Origin: an uncultured Clostridium sp.
GTDB taxonomy: Bacteria; Bacillota; Clostridia; Lachnospirales; Lachnospiraceae
DNA length: 41,315 nt
NCBI GenBank assembly: GCA_900553925.1
Contig: USFH01000002.1
Location: forward strand, 1 to 41,315
Reading direction: 5' to 3'
Shown: positions 16,699-24,603 of the stretch, piece by piece
Position numbering within the stretch: position 1 is the first letter of the stretch
How the letters are laid out: each line of letters opens with the position of its first letter
Position numbers and translations under genes: made by a program
Notes under the pieces: generated by a model
Databases searched by the model: none
What the model saw: only the letters and a program-made list of their open reading frames with translations
Told to the model about the DNA's origin: nothing

Positions 16699-17448
16699 CT
16701 ACTCCTCCTTTCCTTTGCCTGCACACATGGCATTTGCACAGCTTGCACAATCTGCCAGTCTGCATGTCTCTGCCTTCCCGCCCGTCTTCTTTGCCTTCTT
16801 GATATGACGACGGTTGATAAATGCAATGATAAATGCCAGTACAAGGAATGCCCCCGGTGCCGATACAAAAATACTTGCCGGCTGGAACAATCCCTGATCG
16901 GATAAGATCTGGAATACCTTCTCACTTGCATGACTCTCAGCAAAATTCTCAACAGCCTTTACAAAGCCGAATCCGAAGATACTGCCGGAACCAAGGATCT
17001 CACGGATGATACCGATTGTCGTAAGTCCGACTGTAAATCCAAGTCCCATACCAATACCATCAAAGATTGATGGTATTACCGGATTCTTTGATGCATAGCT
17101 TTCCGCTCTACCTAAGATGATACAGTTTACAACGATCAGTGGAATGAAGATTCCCAGACTGTCATTCAGGCTTGGAATATATGCCTGCAATACAAACTGT
17201 ACGATTGTTACAAACGAAGCAATGATAACGATGTATGCCGGAATACGCACCTTGTCCGGAATCAGTTTCCGGAGCAGGGAGATCATGAAGTTGCTCATCG
17301 TCAGGATTACCATCGTTGTAAGTCCCATGCCAAGTCCGTTAATTGCTGAGGATGTAACCGCAAGTGTCGGGCACATTCCAAGCATCTGGACAAAGGTCGG
17401 GTTCTCGGTGATAATACCATTCTTTAAACGTTCTGCTATCTTTCCCAT
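16699..17448 (-). CDS. rnfE: Rnf complex subunit E with cysteine-rich C-terminal tail
   Basis: The 249-residue subunit starts at ATG 17448, one nt after the rnfDG stop, with AGGAGG 11 nt upstream; a GTG at 17460 lies inside that ribosome site and is rejected. It has about six helices, the conserved GMCPTLAVTS Cys segment and the IPLIVVNCIILGRA repeat. After the last helix and a basic stretch (RRHIKKAKK) it carries a tail with four Cys in a C-x4-C-x2-C-x4-C pattern (CRLADCASCANAMC). I do not recall this tail in the classical RnfE. It could bind a metal or cluster, which is inference. Confidence 0.95.
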   Translation of the reverse strand: MGKIAERLKNGIITENPTFVQMLGMCPTLAVTSSAINGLGMGLTTMVILTMSNFMISLLRKLIPDKVRIPAYIVIIASFVTIVQFVLQAYIPSLNDSLGIFIPLIVVNCIILGRAESYASKNPVIPSIFDGIGMGLGFTVGLTTIGIIREILGSGSIFGFGFVKAVENFAESHASEKVFQILSDQGLFQPASIFVSAPGAFLVLAFIIAFINRRHIKKAKKTGGKAETCRLADCASCANAMCAGKGKEE

Positions 17449-17449
17449 A

Positions 17450-19135
17450 TTACTGTGCACCTCCTGTTGTCAGGAATCGAATTGTACGAAGTGCCGCATT
17501 GACTGCATTTGTCACTGCCGATGTGGTAATCGTCGCACCGGACAATGCATCGATTTCACTGTCCTTTGTCGAACCAGTCTTTGTATACTCAAACTTATTT
17601 ACCTGCTTACCAATAAACTGTGATTTAAATTCATCCGTATCTGCTTCCATACCAAGGCCTGCTGTCTCGTTCAAAGCCAGGAAGGAAATACCTGTGATCT
17701 GATACTCGGTATTGATTCCGATTGCCATCTGGATATCTCCGCCATATCCTGCCGTACTTGTAATGAGAATTACATAACCAACCAGTTCATTCTTCTCATC
17801 ATCACCGCCGACGCAGATATCATCGATATGAACATCCTCAAATCCATACGATTCAAGGAGTGGATTGATCTGCTTTACAACATTGCCATCCTCTTCCACG
17901 CTCATAATACGTGTTGCTTCCGGAAGCACCTCCGCATAGGCATCGTTCTTTGCCTGTTCCTGTGCCTTCTCGATCGGATCCTTCGTCACACTGTAGACAC
18001 CTCCAAGTGCTGCACCCATCACAACTGTGATCACACAGATTGCAACGATTGCAACCACGATGCCCTTGACATCCATCTTGTCTTTCTTCTTTGGTTCCTT
18101 GTCATCACCGTCCGAAGTATCCTCTGTCTTCGCAGCTTTCTTTGCTTCCTTCTTCGCTTCCTTCACGGCAAGCTTCGCCTGCTTCTTATCCTTGATTTCC
18201 GCACCCTCACCAAATGCCTTCGGTACGGTTGCACGCTCGATCAGAGGGACTAACAGGTTCATGATGATGATTGAATAGGATACACCCTCGGTACTGCTGC
18301 CAAAGATACGAAGTACAAATGTCAAAAGTCCAAGTCCGATTGCGTAAATTACCTTTCCGGAGGAAGTAATCGGACTTGTCACATAATCCGTTGCCATGAA
18401 CCATGCACCAAGCATCAGTCCGCCACCACACAGATGTGCAGCCACATAAACAGGAACATTGTAATCCTGTGTCACAGCATAGATTGCAACTGCGATTGTA
18501 AATGTTCCGATATAGATCAACGGAATCTTCGGGCTGATCACCTTCTTGCAAAGCAGATAGACCGCACCGATCAGCAGTGCAACCACGGATGTCTCTCCGA
18601 TCGTTCCTGCGGTATATCCAAGGAACATACTTCTTAAGTTCACCATGCCGGTAAGCCTCAGTGTCGCAAGTGGTGTTGCAGTTGCCACACCATCATATAC
18701 AAAGTTTGTCATATAGCGGGAGAACGACAGCAGCAGGAAGCATCTCGCTCCAAGTGCCGGGTTCATAAAATTCTGTCCCAGTCCGCCAAAAAGCTGCTTT
18801 ACGATAATGATTGCAAATGCGGAGCCTGCAACCGCCATCCAGATTGGAAGGTTTGGTGGCAGATTCAGCGCAAGCAGCAATCCGGTTACCACGGCGGAGA
18901 AATCTCCAACCGTTACCTTCTTGCCCATACACTTCTGATATAATGCTTCAAACCCAACACAGCTTCCGATACAGACTGCAACCAGCAATGCCGCATACCA
19001 GCCAAATATGTACAGACCGAATGCCGTTGCCGGAACTAACGCAATCACAACATCGAACATGATATCCGATGTCGTTGCCTTGCTTCTCACATGCGGGGAA
19101 GCAGAGACCTTTAATTTCAAATTTTCCTGTTCCAC
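17450..19135 (-). CDS. RnfD-RnfG fusion subunit
   Basis: The 561-residue protein joins two subunits that are normally separate. Residues about 1-310 are RnfD: eight or more helices and the ATPLAT segment that covalently holds FMN. A highly charged Lys/Ala/Glu linker (about 312-365) leads to RnfG: a membrane helix (about 372-394), then an extracytoplasmic FMN-binding domain with ALSGATITT, whose last Thr is the usual FMN attachment site. The start is GTG 19135, 9 nt after AGGAGG; the open frame extends into rnfC without a ribosome site. No stop, frameshift or internal ribosome site is apparent at the junction. The flavinyl transferase ApbE needed for both sites is not in the window. Confidence 0.94.
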   Translation of the reverse strand: MEQENLKLKVSASPHVRSKATTSDIMFDVVIALVPATAFGLYIFGWYAALLVAVCIGSCVGFEALYQKCMGKKVTVGDFSAVVTGLLLALNLPPNLPIWMAVAGSAFAIIIVKQLFGGLGQNFMNPALGARCFLLLSFSRYMTNFVYDGVATATPLATLRLTGMVNLRSMFLGYTAGTIGETSVVALLIGAVYLLCKKVISPKIPLIYIGTFTIAVAIYAVTQDYNVPVYVAAHLCGGGLMLGAWFMATDYVTSPITSSGKVIYAIGLGLLTFVLRIFGSSTEGVSYSIIIMNLLVPLIERATVPKAFGEGAEIKDKKQAKLAVKEAKKEAKKAAKTEDTSDGDDKEPKKKDKMDVKGIVVAIVAICVITVVMGAALGGVYSVTKDPIEKAQEQAKNDAYAEVLPEATRIMSVEEDGNVVKQINPLLESYGFEDVHIDDICVGGDDEKNELVGYVILITSTAGYGGDIQMAIGINTEYQITGISFLALNETAGLGMEADTDEFKSQFIGKQVNKFEYTKTGSTKDSEIDALSGATITTSAVTNAVNAALRTIRFLTTGGAQ

Positions 19136-19148
19136 TTTCTCGCACCTC

Positions 19149-20465
19149 CTATTTCTTGCGATTCGCCAAGATGGCTTTTCTTGTGCCTGCAATCGTCTGT
19201 GTCAGATGGCGCTTCGCCGGACATACATACGAACAACAGCCACACTCACAGCATTCCATACCATTTAACTTCTGGAACTCCTCCAGATCGCCTTGTTCTG
19301 CCAGTGTCGCAAGCTTGTTCGGCATCACTCTGCCCGGACAAACCTCCACACATCTGCCGCAACGGATACAGTTACTCGGCTCATATTCCGAGACCTCATC
19401 CTTCGTCATACATAGAATTGCCGATGAGGACTTTGTAACCGGAATATTCAGATCGTAGATTGCTTTTCCCATCATCGGGCCACCGGCAATGATCTTCTCC
19501 GGATCCTGCAGGAATCCACCTGCTGCCTCGATCAGCTCTGCAAAGCTTGTACCCGTCCGTACAAGATAGTTGCATGGTTCTGTGATCGCATCACCGGTCA
19601 CAGTCACCAATCTCTGAATCAATGGTTTGCCCTGCCGTACAGCTTCACAGATAGAATACACCGTGTCTACATTATGTACGATACAGCCGGCATCTGCCGG
19701 AAGCATCTTCGAATTGATATAGCGTCCGGTATTCGCATAGATGAGCTGGCGTTCTGCTCCCTCCGGATACTTGGTCTTCATGGAATTAACCTTGATGTCC
19801 GGATCATTTCCAAGCACTTCCTTCAACTTCCGGATTGCCTTTGGCTTGTTATCCTCGACCGCGATGATTCCCTTTGCTTTCGGGAAGATTGCAAGTGCAA
19901 GACGCAAGCCCTCGATCACCTTGTCCGTCTCATCAAGCAGACGACGATAATCCGATGTCAGATATGGCTCACACTCGGATGCATTCACGATAATGTAATC
20001 GATCTCGTCAGCATTCTTCGGTGAGAGCTTGACATTCGTCGGGAATCCGGCGCCACCCATACCGACAACACCTGCGTTCTTGATTGCTTCAAGGATTTCC
20101 TCCCTGTTAAGCTCCGCAAGCGGTTTGTCATTTTTCACATATTCAATTTCTTCAAACTGATTGTCATTTTCGATCACAATCGAATTGACCTTAGAACCGG
20201 ATGCAGTCAGTCTAGGTTCCACGGTCTTGACTGTTCCGGATACAGAAGAATGAATGTTTGCAGAAACAAATCCACCGGCTTCTGCAATCAGCTGCCCTAC
20301 CAAAACACGGTCACCCTTTTTGACAACCGCCTTCGCAGGTGCACCGATATGCTGACTCAGTGGATATACCATATCTCCCTTAGGGACATATTCAATTACA
20401 TCCTTATCCATCGTAAGTTCTTTCCCTTCGTATGGATGGATGCCTCCTTTAAAAGTTAGTTTCAT
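19149..20465 (-). CDS. rnfC: Rnf complex subunit C (NADH-binding, two Fe-S clusters)
   Basis: The 438-residue subunit begins with an RnfC N-terminal barrel domain (TFKGGIHPYEGKELT). It has the flavin/NADH-binding VGMGGAGFPTNVKL segment (about 136-149) and a SLBB-like middle part. It ends with two ferredoxin motifs, CIRCGRCVEVCP and CCECGCCSYVCP. It is the peripheral NAD(H)-reacting subunit of Rnf. It is first in the operon, behind its own promoter (20500-20528). The ribosome site GAGTGGGG is about 10 nt upstream and moderate. Confidence 0.97.
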   Translation of the reverse strand: MKLTFKGGIHPYEGKELTMDKDVIEYVPKGDMVYPLSQHIGAPAKAVVKKGDRVLVGQLIAEAGGFVSANIHSSVSGTVKTVEPRLTASGSKVNSIVIENDNQFEEIEYVKNDKPLAELNREEILEAIKNAGVVGMGGAGFPTNVKLSPKNADEIDYIIVNASECEPYLTSDYRRLLDETDKVIEGLRLALAIFPKAKGIIAVEDNKPKAIRKLKEVLGNDPDIKVNSMKTKYPEGAERQLIYANTGRYINSKMLPADAGCIVHNVDTVYSICEAVRQGKPLIQRLVTVTGDAITEPCNYLVRTGTSFAELIEAAGGFLQDPEKIIAGGPMMGKAIYDLNIPVTKSSSAILCMTKDEVSEYEPSNCIRCGRCVEVCPGRVMPNKLATLAEQGDLEEFQKLNGMECCECGCCSYVCPAKRHLTQTIAGTRKAILANRKK

Positions 20466-20499
20466 CGTACTGACCCCACTCTAAAAAATATTTACTACC

Positions 20500-20528
20500 A
20501 TTCTAATACAAGTGAGGATTTTTATCAA
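20500..20528 (-). promoter_or_regulatory. Promoter of the rnf operon
   Basis: TTGATA (20528-20523) and TAGAAT (20505-20500) are 17 nt apart on the minus strand, about 35 nt before the rnfC start. This near-consensus promoter shows that Rnf can be expressed independently of the upstream binding-protein and Gx genes. Confidence 0.7.
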
Positions 20529-20545
20529 CAAATGTGTCCGTAATT

Positions 20546-20560
20546 TCACAACTTTTGTGA
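20546..20560. promoter_or_regulatory. Perfect inverted repeat upstream of the rnf promoter
   Basis: TCACAA-CTT-TTGTGA is a perfect 6+6 inverted repeat, directly after the gx stop and 18 nt upstream of the rnf -35. The half-sites resemble those of Rex or CRP-type regulators but point outward rather than inward. It could be a small 3' hairpin of the Gx gene or an operator. Confidence 0.35.
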
Positions 20561-21070
20561 CTATATTCTTATATTTTTTAATAGAAACGAAGCAAGCAAT
20601 CCGATTGCCACGCCTGCAATAGTTCCGGTAATCAAAAGGACAAGCATATAATAAAAGATACGGACATTCTCCATCACGCAGACTGCGACCAGTATCTGTC
20701 CCAGATTGTGGAAGACTGCGCCTGCGACGCTGATTCCTACAAGCCCGAACACCCGACATTTTTTAAGCACCGTCATGATCAGGATGCTGCATGCCGCACC
20801 GGCCAGACTATACAGAAGAACCGCCATATTTCCGAACAGAACGTTCGACAGGATGATACGTCCGACCGAGATTACAATCGTCGACTTCAGATCCAGTCTC
20901 TGCAGTGCGATGATTGTAACCAGATTGGCAAGACCAAGCTTCACCCCGGGTACCGCCATATGGATTGGCACCAGACTCTCCAGATACGATAAGATCATGG
21001 CAAGCGCAATCAGCACGCCGCAGAGCGCGATCTTATGATTTTTATTTAATTGCAGCTGTTTTTCCTGCAT
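20561..21070 (-). CDS. Gx transporter family / heptaprenyl diphosphate synthase component I-like membrane protein
   Basis: The 169-residue protein has about five membrane helices, beginning KIALCGVLIALAMILSYLESLVP, then PGVKLGLANLVTIIAL and VGRIILSNVLFGN. This is the pattern annotated as Gx transporter or heptaprenyl diphosphate synthase component I. I place the start at ATG 21070 with GGGGAG 9 nt upstream; the longer frame would need a TTG at 21112. In many Clostridia this gene pairs with the NusG-domain-II gene and lies near Rnf or flavin-handling genes, as here. The transported molecule is not known. Confidence 0.87.
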   Translation of the reverse strand: MQEKQLQLNKNHKIALCGVLIALAMILSYLESLVPIHMAVPGVKLGLANLVTIIALQRLDLKSTIVISVGRIILSNVLFGNMAVLLYSLAGAACSILIMTVLKKCRVFGLVGISVAGAVFHNLGQILVAVCVMENVRIFYYMLVLLITGTIAGVAIGLLASFLLKNIRI

Positions 21071-21119
21071 GTATAGTTTCTCCCCATACTGTTTGACATG
21101 TTCATTTTTCAATGGTCAC

Positions 21120-21476
21120 TTAATCTTTAATTTCTACAACCAGCTTATGTGGCAGACAGATAATCGTCTCTCCAGTCCGGTTGATTGCCCGGTGCTTCTC
21201 ACAGATCTTATCCGGACAGTCTGCATCTTGCACAGTCACACTGCCATCCTGCACAACAACCGTATTAACACCCACCTGCTGCTTTACCTCATAGCTTGCA
21301 TCTTGATCAAGCCGCAATATCTTCATAGAATCACCATCGATCATGATATCAACGTACGCTCCGGGCGTTTCCAGCTTCTTCCACGCAAAAAGTCCTGCCA
21401 CCGCCAGAATCAGAATTCCGACGATCAGCAGGATATCTGCATGGGATATCAATTTATGCTCCTGTTTTGGTTCCAT
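21120..21476 (-). CDS. NusG domain II-containing membrane-anchored protein
   Basis: The 118-residue protein has one N-terminal membrane helix (about 12-30), then an extracytoplasmic NusG-II domain. The domain ends with DCPDKICEKHR and RTGETIICLPHKLVV; the C-x4-C and the later Cys are conserved in this family. It is not the transcription factor NusG itself. It lies 19 nt after the binding-protein gene and 49 nt before the Gx gene, so the three are likely co-transcribed. The role is unknown; the Cys pattern suggests redox or metal chemistry outside the membrane. Confidence 0.9.
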   Translation of the reverse strand: MEPKQEHKLISHADILLIVGILILAVAGLFAWKKLETPGAYVDIMIDGDSMKILRLDQDASYEVKQQVGVNTVVVQDGSVTVQDADCPDKICEKHRAINRTGETIICLPHKLVVEIKD

Positions 21477-21495
21477 CCAAGATCACCTCTGGCTA

Positions 21496-22311
21496 TCAAT
21501 CATACGTACCATCCCATAAATATGTCTCCGGATGTTCCAGATGTCTGCCTATGATTTTCTCCAGCGTGCCATCTTCCCGCATCCCGGCAAATACGTTTGA
21601 TAATTTCTGTTCAATTCCCCGGTCATCCTGCTTGGAAAATGCAACGCCTAATCCAACGGTAAGAAGAGGCTCATCCAACAGCCGATACTCCAATCCATAG
21701 TCTTTCATGCTCTGCGTGATTGCTGTCTCATGTGCAGCTATCGCATCCACATATCCTTTCTCAAGAATCGGATACAGCAATTCCCTGTCCTGTAACGCAT
21801 ACAGATCTCCAAGCTCAGGAATCCGAGGATCCTCCCGGCTTTCAAACAGCTCCTCCGGTTTTGTCGTCGACTGCACGGCAACCTTCTTTCCATCCAGATC
21901 TGCAAATGTATAGATATCACTATCCGCATTGACAGCGACCACCTGCCGGCTCACCATGTAGGGATCCGTCCAGTTATAGGTATCTTCGCGTCCGGTGATC
22001 GAGAAGCTGCCCCAGATACAGTCAATCTCCCCACTATCCACAAGCGTTTTTTTATCTTCCCAATTAATGTACTCAAATACCGCTTCATATCCCATACGGC
22101 GGCAGGCTTCCTTCGCCAGTTCCACATCAATTCCTGTCGGGTTGCCATCTGAGTCCTCATAATTAAACGGAGGATAATTATCGCTGCCGATTATGAGCTT
22201 CGGCAATTCCGTGTCCACCGTTGACGGCTCCTCCTTCCCACAGCCACAGCACATAAGTCCCAATGCTGCTGCAACAAAAAATGCCACAATTGCTTTACTC
22301 TTCCTTCTCAT
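21496..22311 (-). CDS. Amino-acid-type ABC transporter substrate-binding lipoprotein (SBP family 3)
   Basis: The 271-residue protein has a lipoprotein signal (basic start, hydrophobic core, then LMCCGCGKEE, with C24 the likely lipidated Cys). A family-3 solute-binding fold follows: LIIGSDNYPPFNYEDSDGNP, TGIDVELAKEACRRMG, and the late VGLGVAFSKQD. These bind polar amino acids or related small molecules. No permease or ATPase partner lies nearby, so it is an orphan binding protein or serves a distant transporter. AAAGGAGAAAATGT precedes ATG 22311. It probably leads the operon with the NusG-II and Gx genes. Confidence 0.9.
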   Translation of the reverse strand: MRRKSKAIVAFFVAAALGLMCCGCGKEEPSTVDTELPKLIIGSDNYPPFNYEDSDGNPTGIDVELAKEACRRMGYEAVFEYINWEDKKTLVDSGEIDCIWGSFSITGREDTYNWTDPYMVSRQVVAVNADSDIYTFADLDGKKVAVQSTTKPEELFESREDPRIPELGDLYALQDRELLYPILEKGYVDAIAAHETAITQSMKDYGLEYRLLDEPLLTVGLGVAFSKQDDRGIEQKLSNVFAGMREDGTLEKIIGRHLEHPETYLWDGTYD

Positions 22312-22393
22312 ACATTTTCTCCTTTATTAATATTTATATCAGATTCGTCACTTACAAGCAGTTATTTCCCCATACTGCTTCCGAATCTTTTTA

Positions 22394-23770
22394 TCACATG
22401 GATATCCAGCCAAATGCATTCGCCACGGAACTAAGCAGAATAATCAGTGCGAAGATCGGGCACAGATATTTTATCATCACGACGAATATCTTCTTTCTCC
22501 GGAACTTACTTTCTCCATGGCGGATTTCCTCTTCGATCTTATCAATTCCGACAACGCGTGATACAAGCAGGCTTGTCACAAATGCTGCAATCGGCATCAT
22601 CACGGAATTTGTCAGGAAATCAAACAGATCCAAAAACTGCATTCCGAGGATCTTCACAAATCCTAGCGGTCCATATCCAAGACTTGATAACGTTCCGAGT
22701 CCAATCATAATCAATCCGATCACAACCGTTGATTTCTTCCGTCCCCAGCCAAGCTCATCCTCAAATGTCGCAACAGCACTTTCCGTCAGGGCAATTGAGC
22801 TTGTAAGTGCAGCAAATAACACAAGCAGGAAGAACAAAATCCCGACGCCTGTTCCAAGTCCCATATTCGCAAACACCTTCGGAATCGTGATAAACATGAG
22901 CGAAGGGCCTGCCTGCAACGTATCCGGATCTCCGCCGGAAAATGCAAACACTGCCGGAATAATCATAAGTCCTGCCATGATTGCAATCGCTGTATCAAAC
23001 ACTTCTACATTTCTCGTCGCATCCTCGATGGACGTATCCTTCTTCATATAGGAACCAAATGTGATCAGGATACCCATGGCAATCGACAGCGAATAAAACA
23101 TCTGCCCCATCGCAGTTACGACTGTCATCCACGAAAAGTTCTTTACATTCGGAACCAGGAAATATTTTACACCCGCAATGGCTCCCGGTCTTGTCACCGA
23201 ATAAATGGCAATCACCACGGAAAGTACAACAAGAACCGGCATCATCATCTTAGATACACGTTCGATTCCGTTTTGTACACCGGCATAAATGATTACAAGT
23301 GTCACAAGACAGAAAATGACAAAACAAAGCTCCGTTGAAACACCGTTTGAGATAAATGATCCGAAATATCCATCCTCTGCAAGCTTTGCCCCATTTCCAC
23401 GAATATACTCTGCCAAGTATTTGATTACCCAGCCGCCAATGACCGAATAATATGGTACGATCAGAATCGGGATAATTGCATTAATCCAGCCGCCGAAGGA
23501 TATCCATTTCTTCTTACCAAAGAACCGAAACGCACCAACCGGACTTTTCTGCGTCATACGTCCGAGCGCGGACTCCGCAACGATCATCGTATATCCAAAC
23601 GTCAGTGCTAACACAATATAGACAAGCAGGAAGATACCTCCGCCATATTTTGCAGCCAGATACGGAAATCTCCATATATTTCCAAGGCCGACCGACGCGC
23701 CCGCCGCCGACAGCACATAGCCAAGCTTGCCGGAAAAAGCCCCCCGCTTCTCTGGATGTTTTCTATTCAT
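22394..23770 (-). CDS. Sodium-dependent amino acid/neurotransmitter-type symporter (NSS/SNF family)
   Basis: The 458-residue protein shows the NSS signature in helix 1 (GYVLSAAGASVGLGNIWRFP, with the unwound Gly region and Na+ sites), then KYGGGIFLLVY, and about eleven or twelve helices overall. It is a bacterial-type NSS like those carrying Trp, Tyr or other amino acids with Na+. GTAGAGGGTAGGTTAC is the ribosome site. It lies 82 nt upstream of the binding-protein gene with no terminator seen between. Its neighbourhood to Rnf, a possible Na+ pump, is suggestive only. Confidence 0.94.
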   Translation of the reverse strand: MNRKHPEKRGAFSGKLGYVLSAAGASVGLGNIWRFPYLAAKYGGGIFLLVYIVLALTFGYTMIVAESALGRMTQKSPVGAFRFFGKKKWISFGGWINAIIPILIVPYYSVIGGWVIKYLAEYIRGNGAKLAEDGYFGSFISNGVSTELCFVIFCLVTLVIIYAGVQNGIERVSKMMMPVLVVLSVVIAIYSVTRPGAIAGVKYFLVPNVKNFSWMTVVTAMGQMFYSLSIAMGILITFGSYMKKDTSIEDATRNVEVFDTAIAIMAGLMIIPAVFAFSGGDPDTLQAGPSLMFITIPKVFANMGLGTGVGILFFLLVLFAALTSSIALTESAVATFEDELGWGRKKSTVVIGLIMIGLGTLSSLGYGPLGFVKILGMQFLDLFDFLTNSVMMPIAAFVTSLLVSRVVGIDKIEEEIRHGESKFRRKKIFVVMIKYLCPIFALIILLSSVANAFGWISM

Positions 23771-23963
23771 GTAACCTACCCTCTACCCTTTCCATATTTG
23801 TTTCCATAGTCGTTTCCTTTTGCAACTATACATAGCGGCATCGTAAATATCACGCTGCTATCGAATCAGACCACACAATAACCGCAAAAGCGAACGAGAT
23901 GACAGTAACATATTTTCCGTCCTTTTTCAATCGTTTTGCGTCATCTTTCCCGTAATTTCATTA

Positions 23964-23998
23964 AAAAAGCGTGGACACATTTCGTGTCCACGCTTTTT
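23964..23998 (-). terminator. Intrinsic terminator of the FKBP gene
   Basis: GCGTGGACAC (23969-23978) pairs with GTGTCCACGC (23984-23993), extended by A5/T5 and followed on the minus strand by T6. It starts a few nt after the FKBP stop. The rest of the 235-nt gap before the NSS gene shows no gene. Confidence 0.93.
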
Positions 23999-24005
23999 AT
24001 GATCT

Positions 24006-24431
24006 TTATTCTGCAGAAAGCAGTTCAATCTTGAAATTCAGTTCCTTACCTGCCATCTCATGGTTGGCATCAAAGGTGATTGTCTCCTTGTCTTTATCCA
24101 CGACCTTCACCGGGAACTGCTGTCCGTATGGAGTTGTCAGATAAACCTGATTGCCAATTTCCAGGTTCTCAGAACCAGGCATATCCTCAAATGCAACTGT
24201 GATGACATTTGCCGGATCCGGCATACCGTAAGCTTCTTCCGGCATCAGATGTACATCGACGATCTCGCCGATATTCATATTCTTCACCGCTTCATCAAAT
24301 CCTTTGATCATCATGCCTGCACCACATACAAACTCGAGTGGCTCGCCGCGATCATAAGATGAATCAAACTTTGTTCCATCATTGAATGTTCCTGTATAGT
24401 GCACCTTGCAGCGTTTGCTTTCGTTACTCAT
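24006..24431 (-). CDS. SlyD-like FKBP-type peptidyl-prolyl cis-trans isomerase
   Basis: The 141-residue protein has the FKBP core (VHYTGTFNDGTKFDSSYDRGEPLEF, then GAGMMIKGFDEAV) interrupted by an insert-in-flap domain (about 65-120, PEEAYGMPDPANVI). It ends with DANHEMAGKELNFKIELL, as in SlyD. It acts as a cytosolic folding helper. It lacks the His-rich metal-binding tail of E. coli SlyD. GGAGGAATAGAT precedes the ATG. It is a single-gene unit with its own terminator. Confidence 0.95.
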   Translation of the reverse strand: MSNESKRCKVHYTGTFNDGTKFDSSYDRGEPLEFVCGAGMMIKGFDEAVKNMNIGEIVDVHLMPEEAYGMPDPANVITVAFEDMPGSENLEIGNQVYLTTPYGQQFPVKVVDKDKETITFDANHEMAGKELNFKIELLSAE

Positions 24432-24461
24432 ATCTATTCCTCCGATTTCATTGAATGTCTT

Positions 24462-24470
24462 ATTCTATCA
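24462..24470 (-). promoter_or_regulatory. Extended -10 promoter of the FKBP gene
   Basis: The minus strand reads TGATAGAAT, an extended -10 with no strong -35, about 30 nt before the start codon. Confidence 0.4.
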
Positions 24471-24603
24471 CGAAACAAAAGGAATGGCTAGATGCTTCGA
24501 TTATTTCTATTATATAATTAAAATCAACGTTTGAAAGCATTCCGTCTTTATATTCTTCCATAGCATAACTATCCTTTAAATATAATATTACTCATGCTTC
24601 TGC

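Noticed and set aside
19136..19192. RnfD start inside rnfC
   Set aside because: GTG 19135 has AGGAGG at 9 nt spacing and follows the rnfC stop; the upstream frame has no ribosome site.
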